Below are positions 1 through 11,729 of a stretch of 64,000 nt of DNA, piece after piece; position 1 is the stretch's first letter, and the number at the start of each line of letters is the position of its first letter. Where the stretch lies: positions 11,158,501-11,222,500 of the forward strand of contig NW_025062476.1 in assembly GCF_000002995.4 (NCBI RefSeq), given 5' to 3'. Below the pieces are notes generated by a model that had not been told where the DNA came from, did not search any database, and worked only from the letters and a program-made list of their open reading frames with translations. Made by a program: the position numbers and the translations under genes. This stretch comes from Brugia malayi (lineage: Eukaryota > Nematoda > Chromadorea > Rhabditida > Onchocercidae).

Positions 1-560
1 GCAGCACTGAAAATCACATAATTGTTGAAATATTGACAAGAGACAGGAAACTGAAACAGATAATTTGAATTTCTATCTCATCACAAACAAACACTGCTTG
101 AATCAACATTGTCCGTTCATATTTGTTTGTTGCAACCATACTCTTTTGCTCATATCCTACAAAAATTCTTATAATAGTAAATTTAACCGCTTTATTTAAA
201 AATTAAATAAAAAGACTGAAATGACTGCAAATTCTGAAAATGTTTGAAAACGGCTTCAAAAAAATATTTGTCACAAACAAACTTAATTTGTGCTATTGCA
301 AGACTGCACGAAATAAGAAAATACACTTATCAGATAAAGTTGGATAAATTCAAGAAGCTATAAACAATAATTTGTGATACAATAAGAACAAATGAATGAC
401 TGTAAAGATTGTCATAGCCACAGCAAACGACCATCAACGGTACACTGCTAACAATACCGTATAAAAAAGAAGCGAGGACAGTACAACCGCCACTTATTTT
501 CTACCGTATTACATTCAGGAATAACGCAATAATACAGTAAATGAGTCATCGGTTTGCTCA
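1..560 (-). pseudogene. decayed chemoreceptor (exon 5 and exon 1 remnants)
   Basis: Read on the minus strand, about 175-1 resembles the last exon of the receptor genes described below, starting at its acceptor, but with an internal deletion between transmembrane segments 6 and 7. About 560-350 resembles exon 1, with the start region kept and roughly 75 bases missing where the signal-peptide end and N-terminal ectodomain should be. Exons 2-4 are absent. It cannot encode a receptor. Matching relics lie at 45410-45872 (+) and 60942-61430 (-) and share the exon 1 deletion, so the gene was dead before it was copied. The left end may continue outside the window. Confidence 0.8.
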
Positions 561-815
561 TTGACAATCTTTTACGTAAACATCCTACTTCATCTTATTT
601 AAGTTTATGCACACGTGAATGTCAATGACTAGAAATTTAAAAATTCAAAATTCGAAAAAAAAATTCAAAAAAAAAAATTGTCTGAAATGTTTTTTTGAAG
701 AATGCTTTTAGCTTAAACTACATGTGTAAAAGCAAATTTAGAATTTCTTTATTACTGCCCTATTTCTTTGTGATACAAAGTAGCTTCCTTTCTTGATGGT
801 TCAGATCGCTGACCT

Positions 816-1079
816 CTTTGTGCTCGATACTGGTAGATCTCGAATTTGTACTGGTTCCGTTTTGACTTCTTTGTGCTCGATACTGGTAGATCTCGAATTT
901 GTACTGGTTCCGTTTTGACTTCTTTGTGCTCGATACTGGTAGATTCTCGAATTTGTACTGGTTCCGTTTTGACTTCTTTGTGCTCGATACTGGTAGATTC
1001 TCGAATTTGTACTGGTTCCGTTTTGACTTCTTTGTGCTCGATACTGGTAGATTCTCGAATTTGTACTGGTTCCGTTCTG
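816..1079. repeat. 53/54-bp minisatellite, five units
   Basis: Unit starts at about 816, 869, 922, 976 and 1030 give spacings of 53, 53, 54 and 54 bases. The shorter units read GATCTCG where the longer ones read GATTCTCG. Units are otherwise nearly identical. The inverted copy at about 45075-45182 has only two units, both 54 bases. Because 54 is a multiple of three, several frames stay open on both strands, which by itself is not evidence of coding. The minus-strand frame that would read an 18-residue unit is broken here by the 53-base units but stays open in the other arm. Confidence 0.9.
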
Positions 1080-1573
1080 TGTACGTGTGCTGTGGGAGTC
1101 TTCGTGAAATACTTTATTATTCAAACCTCAAACTTGGGTAAATAAACCACAGATTAACACTAAATATTATACAACATTACAATAATGAATTGATACATAA
1201 CACACAAATGTAACTTAATTACAAAACATTTAAAGATATAAGCAAGCTAGACACCTCGCAACTATATAACACTTTATTATTTTAATCTGCACAGATTGAA
1301 GGTAACTTAACACCTCCAGTATCGGGATAAGGGAGCTAGCGAGGTTTGTCAAGTAGTTTTTTCGGCTTACATAAATGATGGTCAGGCAAAAATTATATGG
1401 TTTGCAAGAAGTTTAATCTAAACTTGGTTTGTAATGCTGTATTTACACACCAATTTCTTTACAATAAGCTCCATACACAGGGCTTTCAGCTATAACAAAC
1501 TGATGGATTTTAATTTTTTTAATAATTGTACACTAATAATTATATAAGTTCCCATTTGCAAAGAGAGTAGAAG

Positions 1574-1894
1574 ATGATTTCTAAGAATTTAGAGGCAAGT
1601 TTAAATAGAGTATTATTGATTGCCTCTAATTTTAATCTTAAATATGCAAAAGTAGAGCATTTATTACTTGCATTAACTAAAGATGTGGATGTAAACTACG
1701 TTTTATCAAGGTGTAATATTAGGGCTGATAAAATCATCAATATAGATAGCATTCATGGCTATAGTAGTGATATAAAAGTTTTTTTACAAGATAATTCTGA
1801 ATTGACTATCAATGGAGTTGAGCCATACCAAACAAGGAACTATAATCAGTGGATTTGTAAGGAAGAAAATTGGGAGGGATTTTATGGGTGTTAA
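1574..1894 (+). pseudogene. clpA: ClpA N-domain fragment, probable Wolbachia nuclear insertion
   Basis: A 106-residue open frame whose first 50 or so residues look like the N-terminal domain of bacterial ClpA, the AAA+ unfoldase of the ClpAP protease: it begins MISKNLEASLNR and contains EHLLLALTKDVDVNYVL. Full ClpA is around 750 residues, so both ATPase modules are missing; residues after about 55 are less typical and the frame stops at TAA. ClpA is a bacterial protein not expected from a nematode genome, and the AT-rich codons suit a Rickettsiales donor such as Wolbachia. I infer a non-functional nuclear transfer. The same fragment lies in reverse at 44256-44576. Exact junctions with worm DNA are not resolved. 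A purine run, AAAGAGAGTAGAAG, sits just before the ATG as a leftover bacterial ribosome-binding region might. Confidence 0.75.
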
Positions 1895-1899
1895 GGTTA

Positions 1900-4185
1900 C
1901 GAAGTGGATTAAAATCATTTAAAACAATAGCCTTTGTTTATTAGGTTATAGCTTCGCCATTGTGGCGACAACATGTGATATGAAGAATGTTTTAGCTTAA
2001 ACTACATGTAGATTTCATATCCATTTGGGTGAGAATAATTAATCAGAAATAAAAATTTAATTGAAAAAATAAGTTGTATTTTTTTCATCCATCAAAATTG
2101 TTAAAAGCAATTTGACGTGGTTCGTCATGCAAAATCTTAAACTGTACAAACAGAAGGATTTATTGAAAACTTAAATTGAATAGAAAGTTTAAAATGAATT
2201 CAAGTTGCAGCCCCACCCACAAGTATTGTGAACCTAAATTATTGATATAAGGAAAAAAAAGCTCAAAGCTTCCCAACATGCACTTTGATCTCCATGTCTG
2301 CTCATTATTAGTACAAGTAAGCTAACTAGGTTTCATTTGATAGCATACAATTCTGCTTTACCTAAATCATAACAAACAAATGAATAATATATTAAATGTT
2401 AAGATACAACTTTATTTGATTTATGAAGATGTGCTCAAATAATGCTAAATGTGTCTGGTGGTAAGCAGAAGTCTTTATTAATGCTTCTTGAAGCGTTTTA
2501 GTCAAGCTGGTTTATAATTATTTAAGAAGCTTCTTTAATAAGAACCTTCTACGCATACTGCAGTTTATTATGCTAACTATAAATTGTTAACTATCTGTAA
2601 TTAAACCAATTTATTTGGCAAACCCAAGTTATTTTGCTATAGAATTAAACATAATCTCTTTTTTTGGTTCTATTATTTCCCTTTTCTAATCATAAAATTG
2701 AAATGTTTCCATCAATAATTACAGTATTTGCTCATTAGGTGATTCATAATGAAATGAGCACAACAGACTTATTATTTGGTTGAAAATTGTACCACAATCA
2801 AACATTAGATTTGAAATATTTATAATTTGAATGACTTCGACGCAAATTCGTTTTATTTTAATTCAAAAAGAAGAAAAAAATCGTTCAGATAAAATTTGCT
2901 TATGAAATTTGTTGTTTTTTCGCAGAAGTTACAATTAGCTTAAACTATTCAATCTGCTCCTCTTACTGTGAGAAGTAAAAAGAATAGCAAAGTATTAGTA
3001 CGTCATTTGTTTATTTTTCACGTCATTTATTTATTTAAATAGTCTCTTTCCATTTTTTTTAAAAAAATTTCTGAATATTTTATTTGTTTTTTCATAAGTC
3101 TTATTCCATTTAATTGTGAATCCATTTCATAAATATAAAAATTCCCTATACGTATTGATTAATCATTTCATTATCCAATTATTGTTGTGATTTGTAAAAA
3201 AAATTTGATTGGAATTAGTTGAGATTGTTGTTTGGTAAATATTTTATGAGTGTGCAGATTGTGACATTGCAAGTTCATACTAATCCGGTTGTATCGGAAC
3301 GTTTCTTATATTGCTATTTCAGAAGCAAAAAGTTGCAATCCTTTGATTATGACATGAAATTTGGAAAATGTTTGCAGTGATATACTGGAAAATATGGACA
3401 ACATTTCTGAGATTTACTTATCCGTCGTCAATAAATTGGGACATTCAATATGCGAATCTAAATTGATAGCTAGATAAATGGTTAATTTAAGCGAGAAATG
3501 ATGAAGCAATCTTCATAGTCCTTTTGTTTTCTATGAACACTGATTGAAAATTGTTTTGAAATTGTGATAAGGCGGAAGTTATATTCGCATTATCAGAAAG
3601 TCATTTGCTGTTGAAATATCTTTATTGTATTATTCATAATGAAATTGTGCTTTAATTTGACATATTATTCAGTTTTTGATATTACATAGGTAAAATAAAG
3701 ATCCATTAATCAAATGAAAACATTAGTTTATTTTTTAAGAAAGCCAAGGAAAAAATCAAAGTGCAATCATGAGAAACACTGAGCTCATTTCTTTCTTAGA
3801 TCAATAATTTCAAATTCACAATACCCGAAGATAGAGACGCCAAATTAACCCATTTTAAATCTCATATTCAGTTTAAATTTTCAATGAATTTAGCTTTTTT
3901 TTTAATGAATTTAGCTTTTCTTAAGTGATTTGATATTGAAAATGGCAATAAAGCATCAAACTGCTTTCAGCAGCTTTGACAGATGGGCAGAAAAATAAGA
4001 AGTTAATTTCACGATTAAATTTATAATTCTCATTAAATATTATCGCATTCGCCATAATGATTGCAATTGCTGTGTGAAATTTGAGTTAAAAGCATTCTTC
4101 GTAATTTATTATTTTAGGCATTAAAAAATCTAATAACTAACAGTCATTTTGGCACAATAATCGCAGTATCCGGAAAAGATTGTCA
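1900..4185. other. no gene recognised; inverted-repeat DNA and receptor 5' flank
   Basis: No convincing exon was found. The first part, to about 3655, belongs to the long inverted repeat; the first 80 or so bases after the ClpA frame may still be bacterial DNA. From about 3655 the sequence resembles the 5' flanks of the other receptors (for example 42000-42500 and 58560-59330), so the shared promoter probably lies here, but no specific control site can be named. Confidence 0.6.
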
Positions 4186-6190
4186 ATGAGCAAACCGATT
4201 ACTCATTCTTACTGTATTACTGCATTATTCCTGATATTACCGTTAAACTGTCACGCAGAGAATGCGACAAATGTGTTCGATATAAGGGATGAACGTAATA
4301 CGGTAGAAAGATACGTGGCGGTTGTACTGTTTTCACTGCTTTTGTTATACGGTTTTGTTAGCAATGTACTGTTAATGATCGTAATCTGTAGTCGTGACAA
4401 TCTTTACAGTCGAGCGTTCACTCATATAACATACCAAATTATTATTTGTAGCTTCTTGAACTTTATCCCACAAGCGACCATTGTCGTGCTTAAAATACTA
4501 AGGAACAAAATTTTTGAGCGTAAGTTCTTTATGTTCGCTCATATATCACTAACTTATCATTTATATGATTTGAAATATTCATAATTAAATTGATTATAGC
4601 ATAGTATGTTAATAAATAAAGTTGAATTACATTTATTTCATGTAATGTCACAAATGATTAAACAATTTTGTTTTAATTATCTATTCCATCAGTATTTAAG
4701 TACAAATTTCAGCATGGATTTACCGAATATTTTCTGTTTTGAGTACATTCTCGTTTTTCGTCTCGTTGCACTTGACATTTTTATTGGCAATGAATCGCCT
4801 TATAGCCATATGTTTTCCAAAATTTAACGCTTTTTTCAAATCGATGAAATTCTATTTTCTGCTCATCTTCCTATGGTTATCAGGTTTCGGTAGGTTACAC
4901 TAATCATTTTATGCAATATTTTATAAAAAATAATTGGTTAAAAAGAGACTGCGAATGGCATCTTAATCTAAGTCGTAACTAAATTTAGAAATTATCATTC
5001 GGTGGTTGTTCAGTGCATAGCAGTCAGTCTAACTGGATTTATCAGAACTTAATTATTTTGCAACCTCAGTGATAAATTTATGCCTGACCTTGTCAAAATG
5101 TAAGCAACATTACGAGCTTATCATACTAATTTCACTTTTATGATGAACTATCAGTGTCTAAAATTTCGCAAATGATTTTTCAGTAATATCGCTAGTAGAA
5201 TTTCATTATTGCATCAAAATTTTCAATGTGTCAAACTTCCAATGGTCATTTAATTGTACCAAAAGAGCGCCAGAAAGTGGAGCTGTGTTTATGAAGTTCG
5301 TTTTCCCTTGAATTTCATTTTTTTTTTCCTTTTAAAAAAAGAAGAATATGCATAAAAAACGGAAGAATTTTAAGTATATTTACAGTTTTGATGATTATAA
5401 GTTCAATTTTCTTTTTGCTAAAGCAATTATTGTCCATCGGCTAACATTTTTACTTCCGCATACATATTTGTACAAATATGTATTCAGAATTCGTTATGCA
5501 TGGACTCTTGCGATACCCATTGCGATGTTCGCAATTTATATTCTAATATTCTGCAGTATGCGTAACAAACGGAAGAATATTTCGAATTTATGCATTGAGA
5601 ACGGTAATTTATATATCATTGCACTACTTTTTTTATTGCCGTTACCTTGAAAAAACATAAATTATGTTCATTTATCATAAATATTCCTTTGAATTCGTTC
5701 CCAAACACTTTCAGAAATCTTTAGGATTTCAATATCATTTCAGTTTTTTTTTTTTTTTTTTTTTCATTTTCTTATTTCACTTAATTTTTAAATGAAGTAA
5801 TTAAATTTAGCTGTTATAAGAATTTTTATAGGACGTGAGCAGAAGAATGCGAATGCAACAAGCAAATATGAACGAATGATGTTGATTCAGGCAGTGTTTG
5901 TTTGTGGTGCAATGGAAATTCAAATTTTCTGTTTCAACTTTCTGTCGAAGCTTGCCATCAAACTGGTAGGCAAAGAAGTTGAAATTTCCGTCAATATTCT
6001 GATCAACTGTTTTGTAATTTTCAATGCTGCTGTATTGCCTACAGCTAATTTAATTTTCGTCAAACGATTTCGTGAGAGAGTGAAAAAGACATTTATAGAA
6101 TTACTATTCAAAATTAAGGCAGCGCAAAGCAGGTCCACTGTTGTGCCAATTACTTCAATAACAGTTAAGAAAACTCATCGAATTTTTTAG
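4186..6190 (+). CDS. seven-transmembrane chemoreceptor 1 (Srx-like), intact
   Basis: Five exons join in phase: 4186-4519, 4713-4889, 5184-5295, 5488-5603 and 5832-6190, giving 365 residues. All introns are GT-AG with TTTCAG/TTCAG/TATAG-type acceptors. Residues 1-24 look like a signal peptide cut after CHA, followed by a short ectodomain with an NATN glycosylation site. Hydrophobic segments lie at about 44-70, 80-105, 113-138, 155-175, 210-235, 262-285 and 298-322. TM3 ends in NRLIAICFP (N139-R140), the usual nematode counterpart of the DRY motif, and TM7 runs into NLIFVKRFR. This is the layout of nematode rhodopsin-like chemoreceptors, closest by eye to the Srx class; the ligand is unknown. 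An ATG two codons after an upstream TTG is taken as the start. Its inverted twin is at 28530-30501. Confidence 0.85.
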
Positions 6191-6492
6191 GAACGCTATG
6201 TCCGATTTCTGTAAAATGTCATAATTTTATATTATCTAACTTATTTAGTCTCGAATAGATAATAGATCTCTTGCTGGTATACTTTATCTTATATCGCGCA
6301 AACCATCTTGTCGTTTTTTCTCTCCTGAATCTGTCAAAATTTTCTGAATTTACCAACTTTTTGTTAATTCGATCTATTAGTCTAATGATGTAACACAGTC
6401 ATTTTAAGAAACAAAGTATTTCAAAGATATTTGCTAGCTCAAAACAAAAGCCATTAAAATAATAGCTAACGAATAGCTGAAATTAATTGAAA

Positions 6493-6757
6493 AGCATTAA
6501 CTTGTTTCTTTATGGAAATTGAAATTATTATTTTCAACTTTCTGCCAACATTCGCAGTCAAAATATTCGGTGAAAAAGCTAATATTCCATCGAGGATTTT
6601 TGTTAATTGCTGTATTATTTTCAACTGTACCGTACTTCCTACCATTCATTTCATTTGCAACAAACAAGCTCGTAATATCTGGAAGCAAAAATGTTTATTT
6701 TTGAAAAATCGACTTGAGAAAAGATGGAATCACTGTTTTGAATGGTTTAGTGCATAA
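6493..6757 (+). pseudogene. 3' fragment of chemoreceptor (copy of receptor 3 exon 5)
   Basis: Translation gives the TM6-TM7 and tail portion of the receptor encoded at 24667-27456, with the same stop and 3' flank and only scattered differences. The join to upstream DNA falls at GCATTAACTTG, present in both copies. Everything upstream in the parent (exons 1-4 and the start of exon 5) is lacking, so it cannot produce a receptor. It sits about 300 bases after receptor 1 on the same strand. Confidence 0.85.
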
Positions 6758-7289
6758 TGGTCTAAAGTTCAAACAATCTAAAATACAATCTATAGCAAAA
6801 GATGACTAATAATGATTCCAAAAACTGAAAATCTTCTTAGCATAAACCTAATTTCGAATATGCCAAGCTTTCCAAAGCAATAAAATGTATTTTTTCCACA
6901 ATTGCGCAATTGTCTTACTTAAAATGAAGTGATGTATATACTGATTTCTTTTTTATTTTTTGTATAACTTACTTTGGTTCATTTCATTCTTTTACAATTA
7001 ACACAAAGATAGATCGGATTCAACGAAGAAATATCATACTACCATTAGCTGATTGCTCTATCAAATATGTTTGGTACATTCGTCAGTGAGTTTCAAATAC
7101 CAATGATTCCGGTCAATTTTCTTTTTCTTTTTCTTGCAAATAATTTGTATGGTTTCAAAAAATCATTAGATCCAGTCAAATCAAATGTTCGGATATAAAA
7201 TTTTATCTTTTTATTTAAAAGAATCATTTATTATTATTTTTATTGTCATTATTTATTATTATTATTACTATCATTATTATTGACCAATC

Positions 7290-10200
7290 AATTTTGATTA
7301 AGGGCTTTTTTGTGCCGCACATTTTACATTGTTATATTTACTTTTAATATGGAATTGAATATATATTAACTAAAAGTAAGGTAAGCTTTTAAATCATTTA
7401 ATAATTGCATTTGAAGTTTAATTTGACTAAGATATTCCAAATTTCTTCTCTTTAAAATGACTTGTTACCTTGATCTCATTCTGCATGTTGATACTATCCA
7501 AATCATGGCTTGACTTCGAGAACAAGGATTTGTAGACGATGTCCAAAAAACCGAATTATTTTAAAATATCTGAAATAATTTTAAATTCATAAGATATGAA
7601 TTATACTCTATTTGAATATTTCTTAGATAAGTATAAAACGGTTTCAATTTTACACCTTAAGTGAGAAATCATTTATCCAACACTATCTCGCCTTTCAATT
7701 GTGTCTATTAACATATGTGCAATTTTGTGTTAAGATTTTTTTTCGTACTTTATTCAATGATTAAAAGGTCATGAGCTCGGTTGTTTAATTGTTCAATTAA
7801 CTTTCTTTTTTAACCATTGCGATTTGTAATGTAGAGATCTTCCAATCTGATGATCACTTTTGTAGACAAATGACGTAATGTTAAAAACCGACTCTCACTT
7901 TATAAAAGATAAAAAACACCCAACAATGATTTTTAATTCACTGTAGTCATGCGCCTATTATATAAGGAATTTAAAAAAGGATTTTGTTTGGCTAATGATA
8001 AAATCCTTGTAAATGGTTAAATAATGCAAACGAATCGTCGAATACTCTATTACTCGATGTTATATGCATTATTAAATAGTATTAAATTATATTACAGATA
8101 GTTCATAACAGAGAATTTGGTTGGGAGTAACCGCAGGTGAAAAATTATTTCAATGGAGCGTGGACTGAGACAAGTCGGATCGAAGCTTGCTGTCGCTAAA
8201 ACTGACCCTAGCGACTGTCATGAAACTCGAAATAAATTTCGTAAACCTCCAAATAATTTATAGAACATATCAAATAAAACTGTATTAATCTATAATACTA
8301 AAATTTGATTTACTTAAACATTTCTTAAAGAAATGTAATACTGTTTCAAATTGCATTTATCTAGCGCTCATCCTCCCATTGTAACTGAGCTTATCTGTTT
8401 GTCTAGAATTTCCCAACTATTAACAAAAGGTATATAGGTTGTTTAATGTGTTAAAAAATACTTCTCTGTTCCAAACCAAATTTGCTTGTTATGTAGAAAT
8501 ACTGCAAGGTTTTCTAATCTAATCTAATAGTCATTTTTTTGTACCAACAAGTTTCTACGGTTCGACTGCTCTCTATCACTCATTTAATTCAGTTTATTTA
8601 AGTTTTTCAAGTTCCCATCAATTTATTCATTTCCTTCATCTCACATTTGCCTGCAAATAGCATATTCTCGCTATCGATTAATACTTGTATATTATTGTTA
8701 CTAGCGAATAAAATCGTTACAACAGATCTTTCACTCAACGTATTCGTCTATACAAACTGCAATAACAAACAAGGAAGGCTCTTGAACATATGAAAGTCCA
8801 ACTCGACTCTAAACCACAAGTTATATTCAGATTCAACGTCAACTTTCACTATACCGACAAAATCTGTGATTCCAATAGAGACCTTTAAATCGGTGGATAA
8901 ATTATTAGACATGATATTCTTACAGTATTTCAACAATGCACGCGAGACAATCGTTTATGTTGAGAGCAATCAGTAAGACAATCTTTAGCCTATAGATTTC
9001 TATTTCATAGATTAAAAAAAAAAAAAAAAAACTGGCTCGACAGTTTTTGAATATTTCCAGCTTCAATTCGGTTTACCTCATCTCTCAATTCACTTTCAAT
9101 AAATGTTGATATAGCAACAACAATAACAGTGATAGAGCGAAAGAAAAATGAAAGTTAAAAATTAATATTGTAAAAGAACAATAAAGTTATTTGTTGTGAA
9201 CTTACGATAACAACAAGGACAGACATTTAAAATTTTCTCCACAAATGGATTTACAGACAGTTTCCTTTTGCTTTTGCAATGGACACAATGCAGCAAAGTG
9301 CTAAGCTTATATCCTTCTTAGCTCATTTCACCACTTTTAAAATACTTGATCATTGCATACATCGAATGAAAATCATTTCTTCCCATGCTGTTTCACAAGG
9401 CGAAGCATGCTGAGAGGATGCAACATTGATACTATAAATTGGCGGGAATCGGGCGGTGTGTAATAATGTCAAATTGTCAGGTGCTGGAAAATAGTAAATT
9501 AAATTGATAGATGAAGAAATAAAGACATGGAGGAAAAGTATTTCTCGAGAGAATTAGAAGGATAAATTGGATGCAATAGAGCAATAGGAATATGAAGACG
9601 GAAGATGAAGACGAGAGAGAGAGAGAGGAGCATGATTGCGGAAATGCGGGAAGGATTAGGAGAAGATTGGAAGTGTGATTTGGAGTCTAAATATGTGGGA
9701 GACATATGCGGAATGTGTGGGCTAATTTTGTGTAAGTGGTAGCATTTTAAAATGATATTTTTTAAAGGTATATGTTATTTGTTCAATGAGACCGGAATAT
9801 CACCATCCCTCCAATCGTTCCGCACTGATAGGTTAGTGCTGGAAGTCAATATGAATACTTCCGGTACACCCCGGATTTTCTCACTTTTAATGATAGTGCA
9901 ACAAATGTGATTTCTTTCTACTGATATTGTCATAACAACAGCTTTGAACTTGCCAATGAGGGATTTGAAAAATATGTTAAAACATCATTTAAAGGCATTC
10001 ATTCGAAGTTTAAACACATTAATTCAATATCTTTGATAGCTTTTTTTCTTCAACTTGAAACTATTATATTTCTAAATTTTGAAATTTACTATTAATTAGA
10101 AGCTAAGAATTATTGCTTCTATAATATGCTAAATTCTTCGTTATGTATTGAAAAATAAAATATTTGATTGATATGTTAACCTGAAGTTAATCACGAAGTC

Positions 10201-11700
10201 TTCAATATAATATTTTTATTTATTCATTTAGAAAAAAAGAAAGAAAAAGAGAAACTCTAGAAAGGAATTGCCCAGCGATGTGTAAGCATATGATTGGTTG
10301 ATCATGACCATGGTAACAGTTGACAGCCTAATCGATTTCTTTCATTTTTCCAGCTATGTGGTCGCAATGTGATTTACTGTGGAATATTGAATAAATGAAA
10401 CATGGGTGCATAGAATTAGTACGAAAAGAATTTAAACTAGTTATTATAAGTAAAATATCAAGCAACACATATGTTACTTCCTAAAATTGATGAACAGAAA
10501 TAAAAAAAATTTTCAAAAATACAAATGAGATGAAATGATAATTAAACATTATCAATTGATTTATCATATTGTTCTTATCGTTACGAATGATGAGATATCT
10601 TAAATAAAATATATGAAAAGGTAAATAAAAAGTAATTTTTTCAAGTGATGAAAAGAAACGGAATAAATGCATTCAAAAACACAAACTCCTGCTATTATTT
10701 TATAATCGTGAAATCATACATGAAGAAAGGACGACAATTTATGACGTTATGTGAAATATCAAGCTCAATAAATTGACATAACCAAGAGAAATATGAATGC
10801 GCAGAATATATTCTAAATAGTAATAATAATCATAATGATTAAATAATACTGTTGTCATTAATAGCATGAAAATAACTATAATAATAAAGTTAAAAAATGA
10901 TACAAGTACCAAAAAAAATAGCAATAAAACATGAGAGAAGCGAAAGTTATTTATATATTTAAAATTTCTTGCTCTTTTAAGTAAAATCCAACAGAAATAT
11001 AGTAATGTAATGCATGCACAATAAATGATGGCCGACTAGGGAAATGACAAATTGTTTGTTCATAATTATTATGAGATTAAGAAGCAACTCACTTGCTAAT
11101 ATATATCATTTAGATACCTAAATAAGAAATGCTAATATCTATGATGACAATGATAAAGTGGATGAAGTTTATTTCTGAAATTGTCGGGAGCTTTACAAAA
11201 GCAAATAATCGCTTATATTGTTGCATATTATGCAATTTCAAATTTAATGATATTTCAAATTACTAGTTTATATACATTAGAACAGAAATCAAGAAGAAAT
11301 CAACATTAATTAAAAGAAAAGATTAGAAATGATCCAAAGATTGAGTAGTTCTATTCGTGCACTACCACTAAGAAGATGCTCAAAAAGGAGATAAAGAAAA
11401 AAAAGGTTTTTTTTTTCGCACTAAAGAGTACTGACATAAGTTGCTTGATCACATAGATTATCTCATCTATACGTATCACTTTCGTAGCACATAAAAGTCA
11501 CGATTCTCTAATAATGGTTAAGACAGTGCACCATTGTTACATTTGTACATTTGCATGTAACAGTTCTATTTAGGATATTGCTTAGGAAATATTGTTTGCA
11601 CATATTGTAGAATATTCTTATATTGTAGAAAAAAAAAGTTATATTATAGAATATTATGTATTTCTTTAATTTGACAGATGTATGGCTTATTTTAAGTGAA
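7290..11700. other. intergenic, no gene assigned
   Basis: About 4.4 kb of AT-rich DNA with ATT microsatellite near 7220-7280, an A-run near 9012-9030 and a short GA microsatellite near 9615-9630. One minus-strand open stretch at 8748-8936 has fairly protein-like composition (LKVSIGITDFVGIVKVDV) but I could not place it in a gene. No tRNA, rRNA or mobile element was seen. Confidence 0.5.
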
Positions 11701-11729
11701 CTTTGGCGTGTATTTCAGATTATTTCATT

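Larger units (their letters stand above)
128..3655. repeat. left arm of long inverted repeat
   Basis: This stretch is present in reverse complement at about 42495-45872, close to identical by eye, including non-coding DNA. The two ClpA-like fragments translate to the same 106 residues. The arms are about 3.5 and 3.4 kb; the difference is mostly the contracted minisatellite of the right arm. The spacer is about 38.8 kb. Beyond 3655 the similarity drops to the ordinary paralogy of receptor 5' flanks. Below about 128 the right arm departs abruptly into unrelated sequence. Confidence 0.85.
4180..7290. repeat. inverted segmental duplication, copy B
   Basis: It pairs in reverse complement with about 24050-30501. 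From about 4420 to 6010 the pairing is nearly perfect and colinear: positions x and 34687-x correspond without net indels through exons, introns and a poly-T tract. From about 6493 to 7165 the pairing is again close, but with 24260-24928. The roughly 3.6 kb separating these two blocks in the other copy is missing here. After 7165 the match fades in an ATT-rich microsatellite. Confidence 0.85.

Noticed and set aside
801..1145. Three overlapping frames with repeated residues over the minisatellite
   Set aside because: A unit of 54 bases keeps several frames open on both strands by arithmetic; the arms differ in unit number and frame, so this copy is not taken as a gene.
1574..1894. Functional bacterial gene from contaminating Wolbachia DNA
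   Set aside because: The fragment is truncated and embedded in worm receptor DNA in two inverted copies, which fits nuclear integration better than contamination.
5920..6138. Antisense frame over receptor 1 exon 5, and similar ones at 6497-6688, 24736-24927 and 28564-28767
   Set aside because: Complementary shadows of well-supported receptor exons.
9499..9705. 68-codon minus-strand frame opposite a purine-rich stretch
   Set aside because: Ser/Leu-rich translation of the complement of a GA-rich tract; no splice or family support.
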